From an uncultured Clostridia bacterium (GTDB lineage: Bacteria > Bacillota > Clostridia > Oscillospirales > Ruminococcaceae): a stretch of DNA of 64,000 bases. A model generated the notes under the pieces. It did not search any database. It saw only the letters and a list, made by a program, of their open reading frames with translations, and was not told the DNA's origin. The position numbers were made by a program, and so were the translations under genes. The DNA lies in NCBI GenBank assembly GCA_947629335.1, contig CANRDI010000003.1, forward strand, positions 1-64,000. Direction: 5' to 3'. Each line of letters begins with the position of its first letter. Within the stretch, counting starts at the first letter, position 1. Of the stretch, positions 9,548 to 20,035 are shown piece by piece.

Positions 9548-11638
9548 TTAAACGTTGAACAAAAGCTCGTCATATGTCGGATAAGGCCAGTATTCCTCGC
9601 CAACTATGGTTTCAAGCTCATCTGCTACGGCTCTCAGCGACTGCATGGTGCTGAATACCTCGTCATGATAGCAGCGCGCTTTAGCTTCTTCGCCTTCTAC
9701 TTCCTGAGCCTTTACAACAGCGTCCGAAAGCGCATAAGCCTTTTCGGAGAGCGCGGCGGTAAGGTCGTTTACCTTCTTCGCCATTTCCGTTTCAACTGTA
9801 GGCTCAAGACCTATAGCCTTTTTGCTTGCCGCTATGTCGCATACGTCCTTAGCGAATTTCATGACCGCGGGGAGTATCTCCGTCTTTGCCATGTCCGCGG
9901 CAGTAAGCGCCTCAATATTTATTACTTTCGAGTAGTTCTCGAAAAGTATCTCCTGTCTTGAATGAAGCTCGACTTCGCTGTAAACGCCGAATTTCTTGAA
10001 CAGCGCTATGTTCTTCGGAGAAGTTATGCACGCAACCGCGTCTACAGTTGATTTGAGGTTCGGAAGTCCGCGCTTTTCAGCCTCTACGGGCCATTCGTCT
10101 CCATAGCCGTTTCCGTTGAAGATAACTCTCTTGTGCTCGCTTATTGTCTTTACAAGCAGGTCGTGAAGTGCCTCGTTGAAGTTTTCCGCGCCTTCAAGCT
10201 CGTCTGCAAATTCCGTCAGCGAGTTTGCGACAATTGTATTAAGGATAGTATTAGGACCTGCAATATTGAGGTTAGAACCTACCATTCTGAACTCGAACTT
10301 GTTGCCCGTAAATGCAAACGGAGAAGTTCTGTTTCTGTCCGTGCTGTCTTTCGGGAAGTCGGGCAGCGACGAAACGCCGACATTGAACATCTGTTTTCCG
10401 TTAGAAGTGTATTCCTTGCCCTCAACAAGCGCGTCTACAACGCCCTGAAGTTCTTCGCCAAGGAAAATCGAGATGATAGCGGGAGGCGCTTCGTTTGCGC
10501 CAAGTCTGTGGTCGTTTCCGGGAGAAGCGACTGACATTCTGAGAAGATCCGAATATTCGTCAACAGCCTTGATTATTGCCGCAAGGAACGTCAAAAACTG
10601 CGCGTTTTCCATAGGCGAATTTCCGGGGTCAAGCAGATTCTGTCCGTCGTCTGTAGACAAGCTCCAGTTGTCGTGTTTGCCCGAACCGTTTATGCCCGCA
10701 AAAGGCTTTTCATGCAGCAGGCATACAAGCCCGTGTTCAAGAGCGACCTTTTTCATAAGCTCCATAGTGAGCTGGTTCTGGTCTGTCGCAAGGTTTGCAG
10801 GAGCAAAGATCGGCGCGTTTTCGTGCTGTGCGGGAGCAACCTCGTTGTGCTTTGTCTTAGATGTAATGCCGAGCTTCCAAAGACGCTCGTCAAGGTCTTT
10901 CATATAGTCCGCAACACGATCTTTGATAACTCCGAAGTAGTGGTCGTCAAGCTCCTGACCTTTCGGAGCGGGAGCGCCGAAAAGCGTTCTTCCCGTAAAG
11001 ATAAGGTCCTTGCGCTTGTCGTAATTCTTCTTGTCGATAAGGAAATATTCCTGCTCAGCGCCTACCGTCGCAACAACGCGCTTTGCGGTCGTGTTTCCGA
11101 AGAGCTTTAATATTCTCAGCGCCGCGTCGGAAACTACGTCCATTGAACGCAGCAGAGGGGTTTTCTTGTCGAGAGCTTCTCCCGAATATGAATAGAACGC
11201 AGTCGGAATGTACAGCGAACCGCCCTTTACAAATGCATAAGAAGTCGGATCCCACGCCGTATAACCGCGCGCTTCAAACGTCGCTCTTATGCCGCCCGAA
11301 GGAAAGCTCGAAGCGTCCGGCTCGCCCTTTATAAGCTCTTTGCCCGAAAACTCCATAATTACCGTGCCTTCGTTTGTGGGGGAGATAAAGCTGTCGTGTT
11401 TTTCGGCAGTAATTCCCGTCATCGGCTGGAACCAGTGAGTATAGTGCGTAGCGCCTTTTTCGATAGCCCAGTCTTTCATCGCGTTTGCAACAATGTCCGC
11501 GATAGAACTGTCAAGTTCTTTGCCCTCGGCAATAGTTTTCTTCAGCGTCTTGAAAACATTTTTCGGCAGTCGCTGGCGCATAGTTTCTTCATTGAACACA
11601 TCAATGCCGAATTGTTCTACAACATTAAAATTTTCCAT
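9548..11638 (-). CDS. glnN: Glutamine synthetase type III
   Basis: 696 aa; TRPS-independent landmarks: [38 protein letters not shown]. Confidence 0.96.
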   Translation of the reverse strand: MENFNVVEQFGIDVFNEETMRQRLPKNVFKTLKKTIAEGKELDSSIADIVANAMKDWAIEKGATHYTHWFQPMTGITAEKHDSFISPTNEGTVIMEFSGKELIKGEPDASSFPSGGIRATFEARGYTAWDPTSYAFVKGGSLYIPTAFYSYSGEALDKKTPLLRSMDVVSDAALRILKLFGNTTAKRVVATVGAEQEYFLIDKKNYDKRKDLIFTGRTLFGAPAPKGQELDDHYFGVIKDRVADYMKDLDERLWKLGITSKTKHNEVAPAQHENAPIFAPANLATDQNQLTMELMKKVALEHGLVCLLHEKPFAGINGSGKHDNWSLSTDDGQNLLDPGNSPMENAQFLTFLAAIIKAVDEYSDLLRMSVASPGNDHRLGANEAPPAIISIFLGEELQGVVDALVEGKEYTSNGKQMFNVGVSSLPDFPKDSTDRNRTSPFAFTGNKFEFRMVGSNLNIAGPNTILNTIVANSLTEFADELEGAENFNEALHDLLVKTISEHKRVIFNGNGYGDEWPVEAEKRGLPNLKSTVDAVACITSPKNIALFKKFGVYSEVELHSRQEILFENYSKVINIEALTAADMAKTEILPAVMKFAKDVCDIAASKKAIGLEPTVETEMAKKVNDLTAALSEKAYALSDAVVKAQEVEGEEAKARCYHDEVFSTMQSLRAVADELETIVGEEYWPYPTYDELLFNV

Positions 11639-11673
11639 AGTCCCGTTCCTCCTGAATTATTAAATATAATACG

Positions 11674-11718
11674 AAAAAACGGCGTCAAGACGCGGAAAAC
11701 CCGCTCTCGAAACGCCGT
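11674..11718 (-). terminator. Leader (5' UTR) terminator hairpin upstream of glnN, candidate attenuator
   Basis: Minus strand ACGGCGT...ACGCCGTTTTTT between a promoter (11739-11767) and the glnN RBS. Confidence 0.7.
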
Positions 11719-11738
11719 CGTTTCATTGCTGTGATTTT

Positions 11739-11767
11739 ATTATAACTCTTTTTTATGCATTTGTCTA
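11739..11767 (-). promoter_or_regulatory. SigA-type promoter of glnN
   Basis: Minus strand TAGACA-N17-TATAAT. Confidence 0.8.
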
Positions 11768-12151
11768 CTGGAAATTGAAACAAATAAAGATAACTTTTAA
11801 TGATTTTATTGTATGTTTTAAACAAAAACTATGAAAGTATACACTTTTAAAAATTCAAAACAGGCGGAATATTTTCTAAAACAGTCTAAATTTGCAAGAA
11901 ATTCAGACTTGTCTTTCAAAATTGTTCCTGCATTTTGTTTGATATGATTTTTCACATTATAACTTTGAAAACATATTATGAAATGAGCGCGTTTACACAA
12001 CCGACGGGCGGGCGTACTGCGGCAAATTTCCCGCATTGTTTCGTCAATTTGTATTCGGCATTTTAGGCATTTTAGTTATTTTGCCGAAAGCGGATAATTC
12101 GTGCATTTCGAGCTGTGTGAAACAAGCTCTAAAAAGGAAAAGGGTGATCTT

Positions 12152-12385
12152 ATGTTAGAATTTCCTCTGTGCTGTCTGGAAATAGGAAAAAGTGCTGTTG
12201 TAAAAAGCCTTTCGTCTCACGGCGCGCTCAGACGGCGGCTTTCGGATATAGGGGTAGTCGAAGGCACTATAATAAAATGTGCAGGCAGAAGTCCTTTAGG
12301 AGACCCTGCCGCGTATGTGATACGCGGCGCAGTTATCGCAATACGCGACTGTGACAGCAGAAGCGTGATTGTAAGGGGGATATAG
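12152..12385 (+). CDS. feoA: Ferrous iron transport protein A
   Basis: ATG at 12152 within ORF 12101-12385; small SH3-like RRRLSDIGVVEGTIIKCAGRSPLGDPAAYVIRGAVIAIRD, immediately upstream of feoB. Confidence 0.88.
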   Translation: MLEFPLCCLEIGKSAVVKSLSSHGALRRRLSDIGVVEGTIIKCAGRSPLGDPAAYVIRGAVIAIRDCDSRSVIVRGI

Positions 12386-14473
12386 ATGAAGACAAACAAT
12401 AATACTTTTGATAAGACCGTTGCTCTCGCGGGAAATCCGAATGTCGGCAAAAGCACGGTTTTTAATGCGCTTACGGGTCTGCACCAGCACACGGGAAACT
12501 GGGCGGGGAAAACCGTAGAAACCGCGAGCGGCATTTTTAAAACAAACGCTTTCACATATCGTCTGGTCGATATTCCGGGGACATATTCGCTTATAGCTCA
12601 TTCGGCGGAAGAAGAAGCCGCGAGGGATTATATCTGCTTTGGCGGAGCCGACGCAGCTATAGTGGTATGCGACGCGACCTGCCTTGAAAGGGGACTTAAT
12701 CTTGTATTACAGGTCATGGAGCTTTGTCCTAAGACGCTGGTCTGTGTAAATCTGCTCGACGAGGCAGAGCGCGCGAATATAAAGATTGACTTAAAACAGC
12801 TTGAAAAAGAGCTTGGAGTACCCGTAGCGGGAATTACCGCGCATAAAAAGCGCACTCTGAAAAATCTTACCGACAGGCTCGACGAGCTTTGCGCGTCGAA
12901 TGACCCGATAGCTCCGCGCAGGCTTTCGTACATAAAACCTATCGAGGACGCCGCAAAAATAACCGCAAATGCTGTCGAAAACGAACTTAAACTTCCCGTT
13001 CCCGCAAAATGGGCGGCTTTAAGGCTTATTGACGGGACTTTGACAGATGAGATAAACGAATATTCAAAAGCGGATATTCTCAAAAATCCGGAGATCTGCG
13101 GCGCTCTTGAACAGTCGAAAAAATTGCTTTCAGAAAACGGCATAACCGCCGATATAATGCAGGACAGGATAGTCGGCAGTATTTTTAAAAACGCCGAAGA
13201 AATATGTGAAACCGCTGTAAAAATGCCGGCGCGGAATATTTCAAAAGCCGATAAGATACTTACAAGCCGCGCGCTCGGATTTCCCATAATGTTTTTACTG
13301 CTTATTCTTGTGTTCTGGCTAACCATGATAGGCGCAAATTATCCGTCGGAATTTCTCGGCGCGGGATTGTTTAAATTAGGCGACTTGCTTGGAGAGCTGT
13401 TTAAAATGATAAACGCTCCTAATTGGCTTTCAGGAATAATTGTAGACGGAGCTTACAGGGTATTGGCTTGGGTCGTGTCGGTCATGCTTCCGCCGATGGC
13501 AATATTTTTTCCGCTTTTTACGCTGTTAGAAGACCTCGGTTATCTTCCGCGCATCGCGTATAATCTCGACAAGCCTTTTCATAAGTGCAGCGCCTGCGGA
13601 AAACAAGCGCTCTGTATGTGTATGGGATTTGGCTGTAATGCCGCGGGAGTAACGGGCGCAAGAATAATTGACAGCCGCCGCGAGCGTCTTATCGCAATAC
13701 TTACAAATTCGCTCGTACCGTGCAACGGACGTTTTCCGATGATATTAGCGCTTATTTCGGCGTTTTTTGTGAACAGCCTGAGTGGTCAAAGCATTTTGTC
13801 AAGTCTTTTGTCGGCAGTAATTTTCACTTCGGTGATATTGCTCGGAATTTTGATGACATTTTTGGTTTCAAAAATACTCGCAAAAACTTTGCTGAAAGGC
13901 GAGCCTTCTTCATTCACTCTTGAACTTCCGCCGTTCAGAAAGCCGCAGATAAGCAAAATACTTATACGTTCGTGTCTTGACAGAACGATATTTGTTCTCG
14001 GAAGGGCAGCGGCTGTCGCTGCGCCTGCGGGAGCGGTCATATGGCTTTTGGCAAACGTCAGCGTCGGCGGGGGAACGCTTCTTTCATACATCACGGGCTT
14101 TTTCGATCCTTTCGGTCAGCTTTTGGGAATGGACGGCGCAATTATAACGGCATTTTTGCTCGGCATACCCGCAAATGAGATCGTTATACCGCTGATAGTG
14201 ATGATATACGAGCAAAGCGGCGTAATATCGGAAATTTCGACCGAGCAGCTCTACAGTTTGTTTTCGGCAAACGGCTGGACAATTGTCACGGCAATTTGCG
14301 TTATAGTTTTCACTCTTTTTCATTTCCCGTGTTCAACAACTCTCCTTACGATAAAAAAAGAAACAGGCAGCCTAAAGTGGGCGGCGCTTTCGTTCATCAT
14401 ACCACTGCTGATAGGAATTGTCATGTGCTTTGGGATAAATGTATTTGCACAGTTTATAGTGTATAGTGTATAG
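12386..14473 (+). CDS. feoB: Ferrous iron transport protein B
   Basis: GNPNVGKSTVFNALTG P-loop, DIPGTYSL, VCNGRFPM-type gate motif, polytopic C-terminus. Confidence 0.96.
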   Translation: MKTNNNTFDKTVALAGNPNVGKSTVFNALTGLHQHTGNWAGKTVETASGIFKTNAFTYRLVDIPGTYSLIAHSAEEEAARDYICFGGADAAIVVCDATCLERGLNLVLQVMELCPKTLVCVNLLDEAERANIKIDLKQLEKELGVPVAGITAHKKRTLKNLTDRLDELCASNDPIAPRRLSYIKPIEDAAKITANAVENELKLPVPAKWAALRLIDGTLTDEINEYSKADILKNPEICGALEQSKKLLSENGITADIMQDRIVGSIFKNAEEICETAVKMPARNISKADKILTSRALGFPIMFLLLILVFWLTMIGANYPSEFLGAGLFKLGDLLGELFKMINAPNWLSGIIVDGAYRVLAWVVSVMLPPMAIFFPLFTLLEDLGYLPRIAYNLDKPFHKCSACGKQALCMCMGFGCNAAGVTGARIIDSRRERLIAILTNSLVPCNGRFPMILALISAFFVNSLSGQSILSSLLSAVIFTSVILLGILMTFLVSKILAKTLLKGEPSSFTLELPPFRKPQISKILIRSCLDRTIFVLGRAAAVAAPAGAVIWLLANVSVGGGTLLSYITGFFDPFGQLLGMDGAIITAFLLGIPANEIVIPLIVMIYEQSGVISEISTEQLYSLFSANGWTIVTAICVIVFTLFHFPCSTTLLTIKKETGSLKWAALSFIIPLLIGIVMCFGINVFAQFIVYSV

Positions 14474-14637
14474 CTGCGGTATCCGCCTGCGGCGGATAAT
14501 ATTAGGATTGTTTTTGAATTAAAAGCACTTAGGCTTGAACTCATTTTGGTTCAAGCCTAAAACTTATTCTCTTGAAAACAATCTGAATGATGTCTGCGTC
14601 AGCAGATATCTTGGCTGTACACTATACACTGTCTGCG
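14449..14637. repeat. Short inverted-repeat element spanning the 3' ends of two convergent genes
   Basis: CAGTTTATAGTGTATAGTGTATAG (ends 14473) versus CTGTACACTATACACTGTCTGCG (14615-14637). Confidence 0.6.
14529..14560. terminator. Bidirectional intrinsic terminator
   Basis: TTAGGCTTGAAC-N8-GTTCAAGCCTAA, perfect 12-bp arms. Confidence 0.85.
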
Positions 14638-15245
14638 AGTGTTATTTTGTTCGTTATCTCGAATGTAGGACCTTTTTGCCATAAAAACGTGTTCAGGGAA
14701 ATTTCAAATCCTTCTCCGGGCGCGCACATATAATCCGCAGGCTTTCCTTTGGGAAGTCCGTATCCGCACAGCAGGTTTGTTATTACTCCCGCGTGGGTGA
14801 TTACCGCGCCGTATTGCAGGTCGTTCTTCATCATATCGCTGAAAACGCTGTCAAGTCCGCTTATACATCTGAGTATGAAATCGCTGTATTTTTCGCCATT
14901 TGGCGGCGCAGAGTCAACCCCGCCTTTAAGCCAGTCCTTGTATTCGCGCAGATCTTGAAGCTGCTCGGCGGATTTGTTTTCAAAATCCCCGAAATTCATC
15001 TCGCAAAGCTCGTCTACAATCATCAGTTTTTGGTCGGGATAGATTATCTCCGCTGTTTCAAGACACCGCGCGAGCGGCGATGAATACACCTTTTCAACTT
15101 CGGGATAAAGCTCGTATCCGCATAAGTTTTCTATCATTTTTCGTCCTTCGGGACATAACGATATATTGGTTTGTCCTATATATTTCCCGTCGAGATTTCC
15201 TTGTGTAATTCCATGACGTATAAGATACAGATAGTAGTTTCTCAT
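14622..15245 (-). CDS. Histidine phosphatase superfamily protein
   Basis: YLIRHGITQGNLDGKYIGQ, SSPLARCLETAEI, VITHAGVI. Confidence 0.9.
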   Translation of the reverse strand: MRNYYLYLIRHGITQGNLDGKYIGQTNISLCPEGRKMIENLCGYELYPEVEKVYSSPLARCLETAEIIYPDQKLMIVDELCEMNFGDFENKSAEQLQDLREYKDWLKGGVDSAPPNGEKYSDFILRCISGLDSVFSDMMKNDLQYGAVITHAGVITNLLCGYGLPKGKPADYMCAPGEGFEISLNTFLWQKGPTFEITNKITLADSV

Positions 15246-15319
15246 ATTTTTCCTCCTATATATAGTATAATTAGGAATTATATCCTATCAAAGTGTCGAA
15301 ATTTTGGTTAATATGCCGC

Positions 15320-15348
15320 TTTACATATCGGAATAAATGTACTATAAT
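15320..15348 (+). promoter_or_regulatory. SigA-type promoter
   Basis: TTTACA-N17-TATAAT upstream of the HTH regulator. Confidence 0.75.
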
Positions 15349-15407
15349 ATACTTTGTGATAAAAATAATTTTTAAAATAAATATGTGAAGAATATGGAGA
15401 TTTATAG

Positions 15408-16070
15408 ATGAATAAGGATTTTCCGAGAATATTAAAACTTCTTCGTAAAGAGCGCGGTTTAAGACAGAAAGAAGCCGCGGATCAGCTTGGCGTGGCACAG
15501 GCTCTTTTATCACATTATGAAAACGGAAAACGCGAATGCGGTCTGGATTTTCTTATCCAGGCGGCGGATTTCTATAATGTGTCGGTAGATTACATACTCG
15601 GAAGAAGCAATTCACGAAACGGCGCTGTTGTTACGGAAAACGAACTTTCGGACAGTTCGGTTTTTGAAAGTTCCGCTCCCGACGCCGCTTCCGCAGGTAT
15701 CCTGCTTAGAAAAAAGCTCGTTACAAATGCGCTTGAAATAGTATTCTCGCTGCTTACAAAAGCCAAAAACCAAAGGCTTTCAAAGTCGGTTGGAAATTAT
15801 GTGCTGACCGCGGTTTACCGTGCTTTCAGAATGGTCTACAGCGCGGGCGGAGAAAACGACGAAAATCTGTTTTCAATTCCCCGCGAAAGTCTTTCGGGAA
15901 TTACCCTCGCAAAACTCAGCCTCGAAGAAGTCGCCGCAAATTCTGCCGAAAAAGAGGGAACTTCCGATGAAAAGATCACAAATTCCCGCATAGAGCGCGA
16001 ATATCCTCAGCAAAGTACGGCGCTCTTTTCGGTCATAAACAATGTCGAAAAGGAATTAAAAAAGCTCTGA
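15408..16070 (+). CDS. XRE-family helix-turn-helix transcriptional regulator
   Basis: LRKERGLRQKEAADQLGVAQALLSHYENGKRECGLDFLIQAADFYNVSVDYILGRS. Confidence 0.9.
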   Translation: MNKDFPRILKLLRKERGLRQKEAADQLGVAQALLSHYENGKRECGLDFLIQAADFYNVSVDYILGRSNSRNGAVVTENELSDSSVFESSAPDAASAGILLRKKLVTNALEIVFSLLTKAKNQRLSKSVGNYVLTAVYRAFRMVYSAGGENDENLFSIPRESLSGITLAKLSLEEVAANSAEKEGTSDEKITNSRIEREYPQQSTALFSVINNVEKELKKL

Positions 16071-16170
16071 ATTACAGAACATATAGTTTTCAGCAGACTG
16101 TATAAAATGTCAGCCAAGAAATCCCGCTGTGCTTCAAAGTAAGTTCACGGCACAAACAAAGAGCTGTCGG

Positions 16171-17073
16171 CTATTCGTCGGCGATGTTGTTGTCGGTGAT
16201 GAAACGCTCGTTGTCGCGCCAGTTTTCCTTTACCTTTACGAAAAGCTGAAGATTTACCTTTGCGTCGAGCATTTCTTCTATATCCCTGCGCGCGAGAGAA
16301 CCTATTTGTTTGAGCCGTTCGCCGCCTTTGCCTATTATCATTCCCTTGTGGGAGGTCTTTTCGCATATTATTACCGCGCCGATGTCGATTATTTCGGCGC
16401 CGTTTTTGTTTGTGCGCGAGGAAAAGTTTTCAATGTCAACGGCTGTTCCGTGCGGGATCTCCTGCTGCATAGTCCAAAGGAGCTTTTCGCGTATTATTTC
16501 GCTGCACAAAAACCTCTCCGTGCGGTCTGTCGCAATATCGTCGGGGAAGAAATGTTCTCCCTCGACCGCGTATTTTTCGAGCGCAGGCATAATAAGCTCG
16601 GTATTTATGCGCTTTTTGACGCTTATCGGAATGACCTCGGCAAAGTTGTAGAGCTTGCTGTATTCGCTTATCAGCGGCAAAAGCTCCTCCTTTGACTTTA
16701 CGAGGTCGATTTTATTCAGCAGCAGCACCACTTGCGTTTGGTGAGAAGCAAACGATTTTATAAGCGCCTGTTCAACAGCGGAGATCTTTTTTGTTGCGTC
16801 AGCCATAAGTATCGCGCAGTCCACGTCGTCCACGCTTGTCCTTACCGCCTTTGCCATATGCTCTCCGAGCTTTGTGCGGGGCTTTAAAAAGCCCGGCGTA
16901 TCAATAAACACAAACTGCGTTTCGCCCTTTGTAAGCACGCCGTTTATGCGGTTTCGCGTTGTCTGGGGCTTTTCGCTTACGATTGAAATTTTCTCTCCCA
17001 CAAGCAGATTTGTAAGAGAACTTTTTCCCGCGTTCGGTCTGCCTGTAATTGCAATAAAAGCGTTTTTAGTCAT
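16171..17073 (-). CDS. era: GTPase Era
   Basis: ITGRPNAGKSSLTNLLVGEKISIVSEKPQTTR and C-terminal KH-like GKGGERLKQIGSLARRDIE. Confidence 0.96.
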   Translation of the reverse strand: MTKNAFIAITGRPNAGKSSLTNLLVGEKISIVSEKPQTTRNRINGVLTKGETQFVFIDTPGFLKPRTKLGEHMAKAVRTSVDDVDCAILMADATKKISAVEQALIKSFASHQTQVVLLLNKIDLVKSKEELLPLISEYSKLYNFAEVIPISVKKRINTELIMPALEKYAVEGEHFFPDDIATDRTERFLCSEIIREKLLWTMQQEIPHGTAVDIENFSSRTNKNGAEIIDIGAVIICEKTSHKGMIIGKGGERLKQIGSLARRDIEEMLDAKVNLQLFVKVKENWRDNERFITDNNIADE

Positions 17074-18028
17074 TGTTTTCTTCCTTTTTCGGTTTGTAGA
17101 TAAGCCTGAACTTTACAAAATTTCCCGTTTTTCCCGTTATCAGTATTATAAATTTCGGTATGCCGAGCGTATCGGTCAGGATAACGTATTCTCCCTTGTT
17201 TTTTTCAGCTTTAAACATCCTCATTTTCCCGCGCTTTACATATTTCAGTTCTTCGTCGGTCATTTTAAGCGTAGAAAATTTTTCGGCATTATAAAGCGTT
17301 TGCGCTTTCTTAAACTCGCGGATAAAGCCTGCGGTCTGTTTTCTGATGTACGCTCTGTACAGGTCGGGGCGTTTTCTTTTCGTCACTTCGAGCGACATTT
17401 TACGCTGCCATTCCGACACCAGCTTATGGTCGCCCGAAAGAAGCACTTTCGGCACTTTCCTGCCTTTCCAGACTTCGGGTCGGGAATACTGGGGATATTC
17501 CAAAAGTCCGCTGAAATGGCTTTCAATGCTGTATGCGTCCTCGTTCGGCAGTACCCCCGCCTGTAATCTCGCAACAGCGTCCGTCAGTATCAGCGCAGGC
17601 AGTTCTCCGCCCGTAAGCACATAATCTCCTACGGAAATTTCCTCGGCGCAAAGCTCTTCTATTACTCTCTCGTCCACGCCCTCGTAATGTCCGCAGATAA
17701 GTATCAGCCCGTTTTCCTGTGCAAGCTCTCTTACTGTTTCCTGAGTAAGAGTTTTGCCCTGCGGAGATAAATATATAATGCGCGGAGGGGTCTTATGCAG
17801 AGCGGAGATTGCTTTTACACAGTCATATATAGGCTGAGCCTGCATGACCATTCCCGTGCCGCCGCCGAAAGCCTTGTCGTCAACGTTTTTGTGCTTATTT
17901 TCGGAATAACCGCGGATATTGTGCGCATAAATTTCGATAAATCCGTTTTTAATTCCCCGCCCGACAATGCTCTCATTAAAAACTCTCTCGCACATTTCGG
18001 GAAACAGCGTCGCAATGTCAATCCTCAT
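17066..18028 (-). CDS. trmD: tRNA (guanine-N1)-methyltransferase with C-terminal extension
   Basis: MRIDIATLFPEMCERVFNESIVGRG; SPQGKTLTQETVRELA; CGHYEGVDERV; VGDYVLTGGELPA; internal start at 18028. Confidence 0.95.
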   Translation of the reverse strand: MRIDIATLFPEMCERVFNESIVGRGIKNGFIEIYAHNIRGYSENKHKNVDDKAFGGGTGMVMQAQPIYDCVKAISALHKTPPRIIYLSPQGKTLTQETVRELAQENGLILICGHYEGVDERVIEELCAEEISVGDYVLTGGELPALILTDAVARLQAGVLPNEDAYSIESHFSGLLEYPQYSRPEVWKGRKVPKVLLSGDHKLVSEWQRKMSLEVTKRKRPDLYRAYIRKQTAGFIREFKKAQTLYNAEKFSTLKMTDEELKYVKRGKMRMFKAEKNKGEYVILTDTLGIPKFIILITGKTGNFVKFRLIYKPKKEENND

Positions 18029-18527
18029 CAAATAATCCCTCAAGCGGCACAATAAGCATTTCTCCCGCGTCTGTGTCAATGCTTTTCACAATGTCGTCGA
18101 TATACGGAAACATAAGCTCGCGTCCGTTTTCTTTTTTTATTGAATAAACGTCAGTCGCGCCGTTCTGGTAAACGTCCGAGATTTTCCCGTAAACTTCGCC
18201 CGTGTTGAAATCTTTTACGGTCATACCTATTATGTCCTGGATAAAATAAGTTCCTTCGGGCAGCTCTACATCATCTCTGTCCATATACAGAATTTTCCCG
18301 ATAAGTTTTTGCGCGTCCTCAATGCTGTCCACGCCTTCTATTTTCAGCACCACAACGTTTTTATGCACATACGCTCTTGTAATTCTGACAGGCGTTTTTC
18401 CCTTGTCAAAATAAAGCGTTTCAAACTCGCACAGAATATCGGGAGAATCACAGTAATACTGACACCTTACCTCGCCGCGTATTCCCTGTGTAGAAACTAT
18501 CTTAGCTGTTTCGAGAAACTGTTTCAT
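18018..18527 (-). CDS. rimM: 16S rRNA processing protein RimM
   Basis: AKIVSTQGIRGEVR; PRC-barrel part; adjacent to trmD. Confidence 0.95.
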   Translation of the reverse strand: MKQFLETAKIVSTQGIRGEVRCQYYCDSPDILCEFETLYFDKGKTPVRITRAYVHKNVVVLKIEGVDSIEDAQKLIGKILYMDRDDVELPEGTYFIQDIIGMTVKDFNTGEVYGKISDVYQNGATDVYSIKKENGRELMFPYIDDIVKSIDTDAGEMLIVPLEGLFDED

Positions 18528-19959
18528 CTTTCTTTTCCTTTTTTTTGTTTAAGATAAGCTTTATCGCCTGGATACAGGTCTTAAAGTTTATTGCCGCAAT
18601 CACAATAAAAATGACGGAATTTATAACGTTCTGCAAAAGTCCGTATTCAAGAAACATTATCGAAAGCGCCATTCCCGTAAGAAGCGCTATGTTTACCGTT
18701 ACCTTTACCCAGTATATCGTCATATAAAGCAGCTTTTTCGTGTCGATAACACGGTAGATAAAAACCAAAAGATAGCTTGCGAGCGTCGCCACAGCCGCTC
18801 CCGATATGCCCATAACGGGTATCAGCAAAAGGTTCAGCACAATATTTGCTCCCGCGCCGATAGCCGAAGATATAAGCGCATGGGTAGTTTTTCTCGACGC
18901 CTCGTAAATGCTCGAAAGAAAGTTGTTAAAGCACTGAAATATGACCGCTCCGAGAAGTATCGGCACATAAAAATATGCCGGCGCAAACGCTTCTGTTCCG
19001 AAAAACGGCATTATCACAGGTCTTAAAATAAGCATTATCCCCGCGCACGCAATAAATACCACCGTCTGCATCATACTGAAAATGTTCGAGTAAAAATTCG
19101 ACACAGTGCGCGAGTTCCTTTCGGTAATAGCCGACATATGCCAAGCCTGAGCGAAAATCCCGACTATGACCGCCGCAAGGTTCGGGAATTTATAGGCAAA
19201 TCCGTAAATTCCGTTTGCGTCGCTTCCGATAAATGAAGTCACCATAAAGCCGTCCGACATATTGATTATCCACCACATTATTGTCGTCGGCATAAGCGGT
19301 ATGCTGTATCTCATCATTGAGATATAAAGCTGTTTGTCGTTTCTGAGCGGTCTGTACTGTTTGTAAAGGCGCGCGGTTATGTTTAAAAATACTATCGACG
19401 CGAGATTGCTGAGTACTACCGACCATATATATCCGTTTATCCCCAGACCGAAGATGCCGAGAAGAACGAGATTGAAGATTATCATTGAAACGGTCGTTAT
19501 AATTCCGTCTATCGCAAAAAGTTTTACGGAAATTCTTGCTCTCACATAAATTCCGCAGACCTCTTTCAGCGCGCCCGCTAAAACGTAGATGAAAAGCATC
19601 CACTCATAGCCTTTAAGCATCGGTATAAGTCCCACGAGCGGCACAAACGCCGCAAATACCACGCACCCGCAGACCGCGACGTTTATTCCGATAGAAAAGA
19701 CCATTTTGCCGTTATTATTTCTTTCGAGTGCAAAACGCAGAACGCCCTCCGCAATGGACAGCGAAAAAACCGATATAAGAAGCGAACCCGCGTTTATGAT
19801 ATTCGTCATATCGCCATAGCCCGCAGTTCCGAGCATACTTGTGTAGAATTTCAGCATTACATACACAAGTAGCTTTGAGCTGAACTGACCTATGCCTAAA
19901 ATGACGATATTTCCCGCTAAGGTTCGGTATCTGTTCTGTGAATTAGGCTTTACACTCAT
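18502..19959 (-). CDS. Polysaccharide biosynthesis/oligosaccharide flippase family membrane protein
   Basis: Polytopic protein with IGQFSSKLLVYVMLKFYTSMLGTAGYGDM N-terminal signature of the Wzx/MATE-like superfamily. Confidence 0.85.
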   Translation of the reverse strand: MSVKPNSQNRYRTLAGNIVILGIGQFSSKLLVYVMLKFYTSMLGTAGYGDMTNIINAGSLLISVFSLSIAEGVLRFALERNNNGKMVFSIGINVAVCGCVVFAAFVPLVGLIPMLKGYEWMLFIYVLAGALKEVCGIYVRARISVKLFAIDGIITTVSMIIFNLVLLGIFGLGINGYIWSVVLSNLASIVFLNITARLYKQYRPLRNDKQLYISMMRYSIPLMPTTIMWWIINMSDGFMVTSFIGSDANGIYGFAYKFPNLAAVIVGIFAQAWHMSAITERNSRTVSNFYSNIFSMMQTVVFIACAGIMLILRPVIMPFFGTEAFAPAYFYVPILLGAVIFQCFNNFLSSIYEASRKTTHALISSAIGAGANIVLNLLLIPVMGISGAAVATLASYLLVFIYRVIDTKKLLYMTIYWVKVTVNIALLTGMALSIMFLEYGLLQNVINSVIFIVIAAINFKTCIQAIKLILNKKKEKKDETVSRNS

Positions 19960-20035
19960 TCTGATGTTATTCCCCGATCAAAGTTTACAGGCTGTCGATA
20001 AAGCCTGAGTTTTGACTTTTATAGCAAGTAGTAGT

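Noticed and set aside
10133-11334. Antisense ORFs opposite glnN (and similar ones opposite proS, feoB, the Ca2+ ATPase, Clp, ftsH)
   Set aside because: Shadow ORFs opposite clear housekeeping genes; no family signature.
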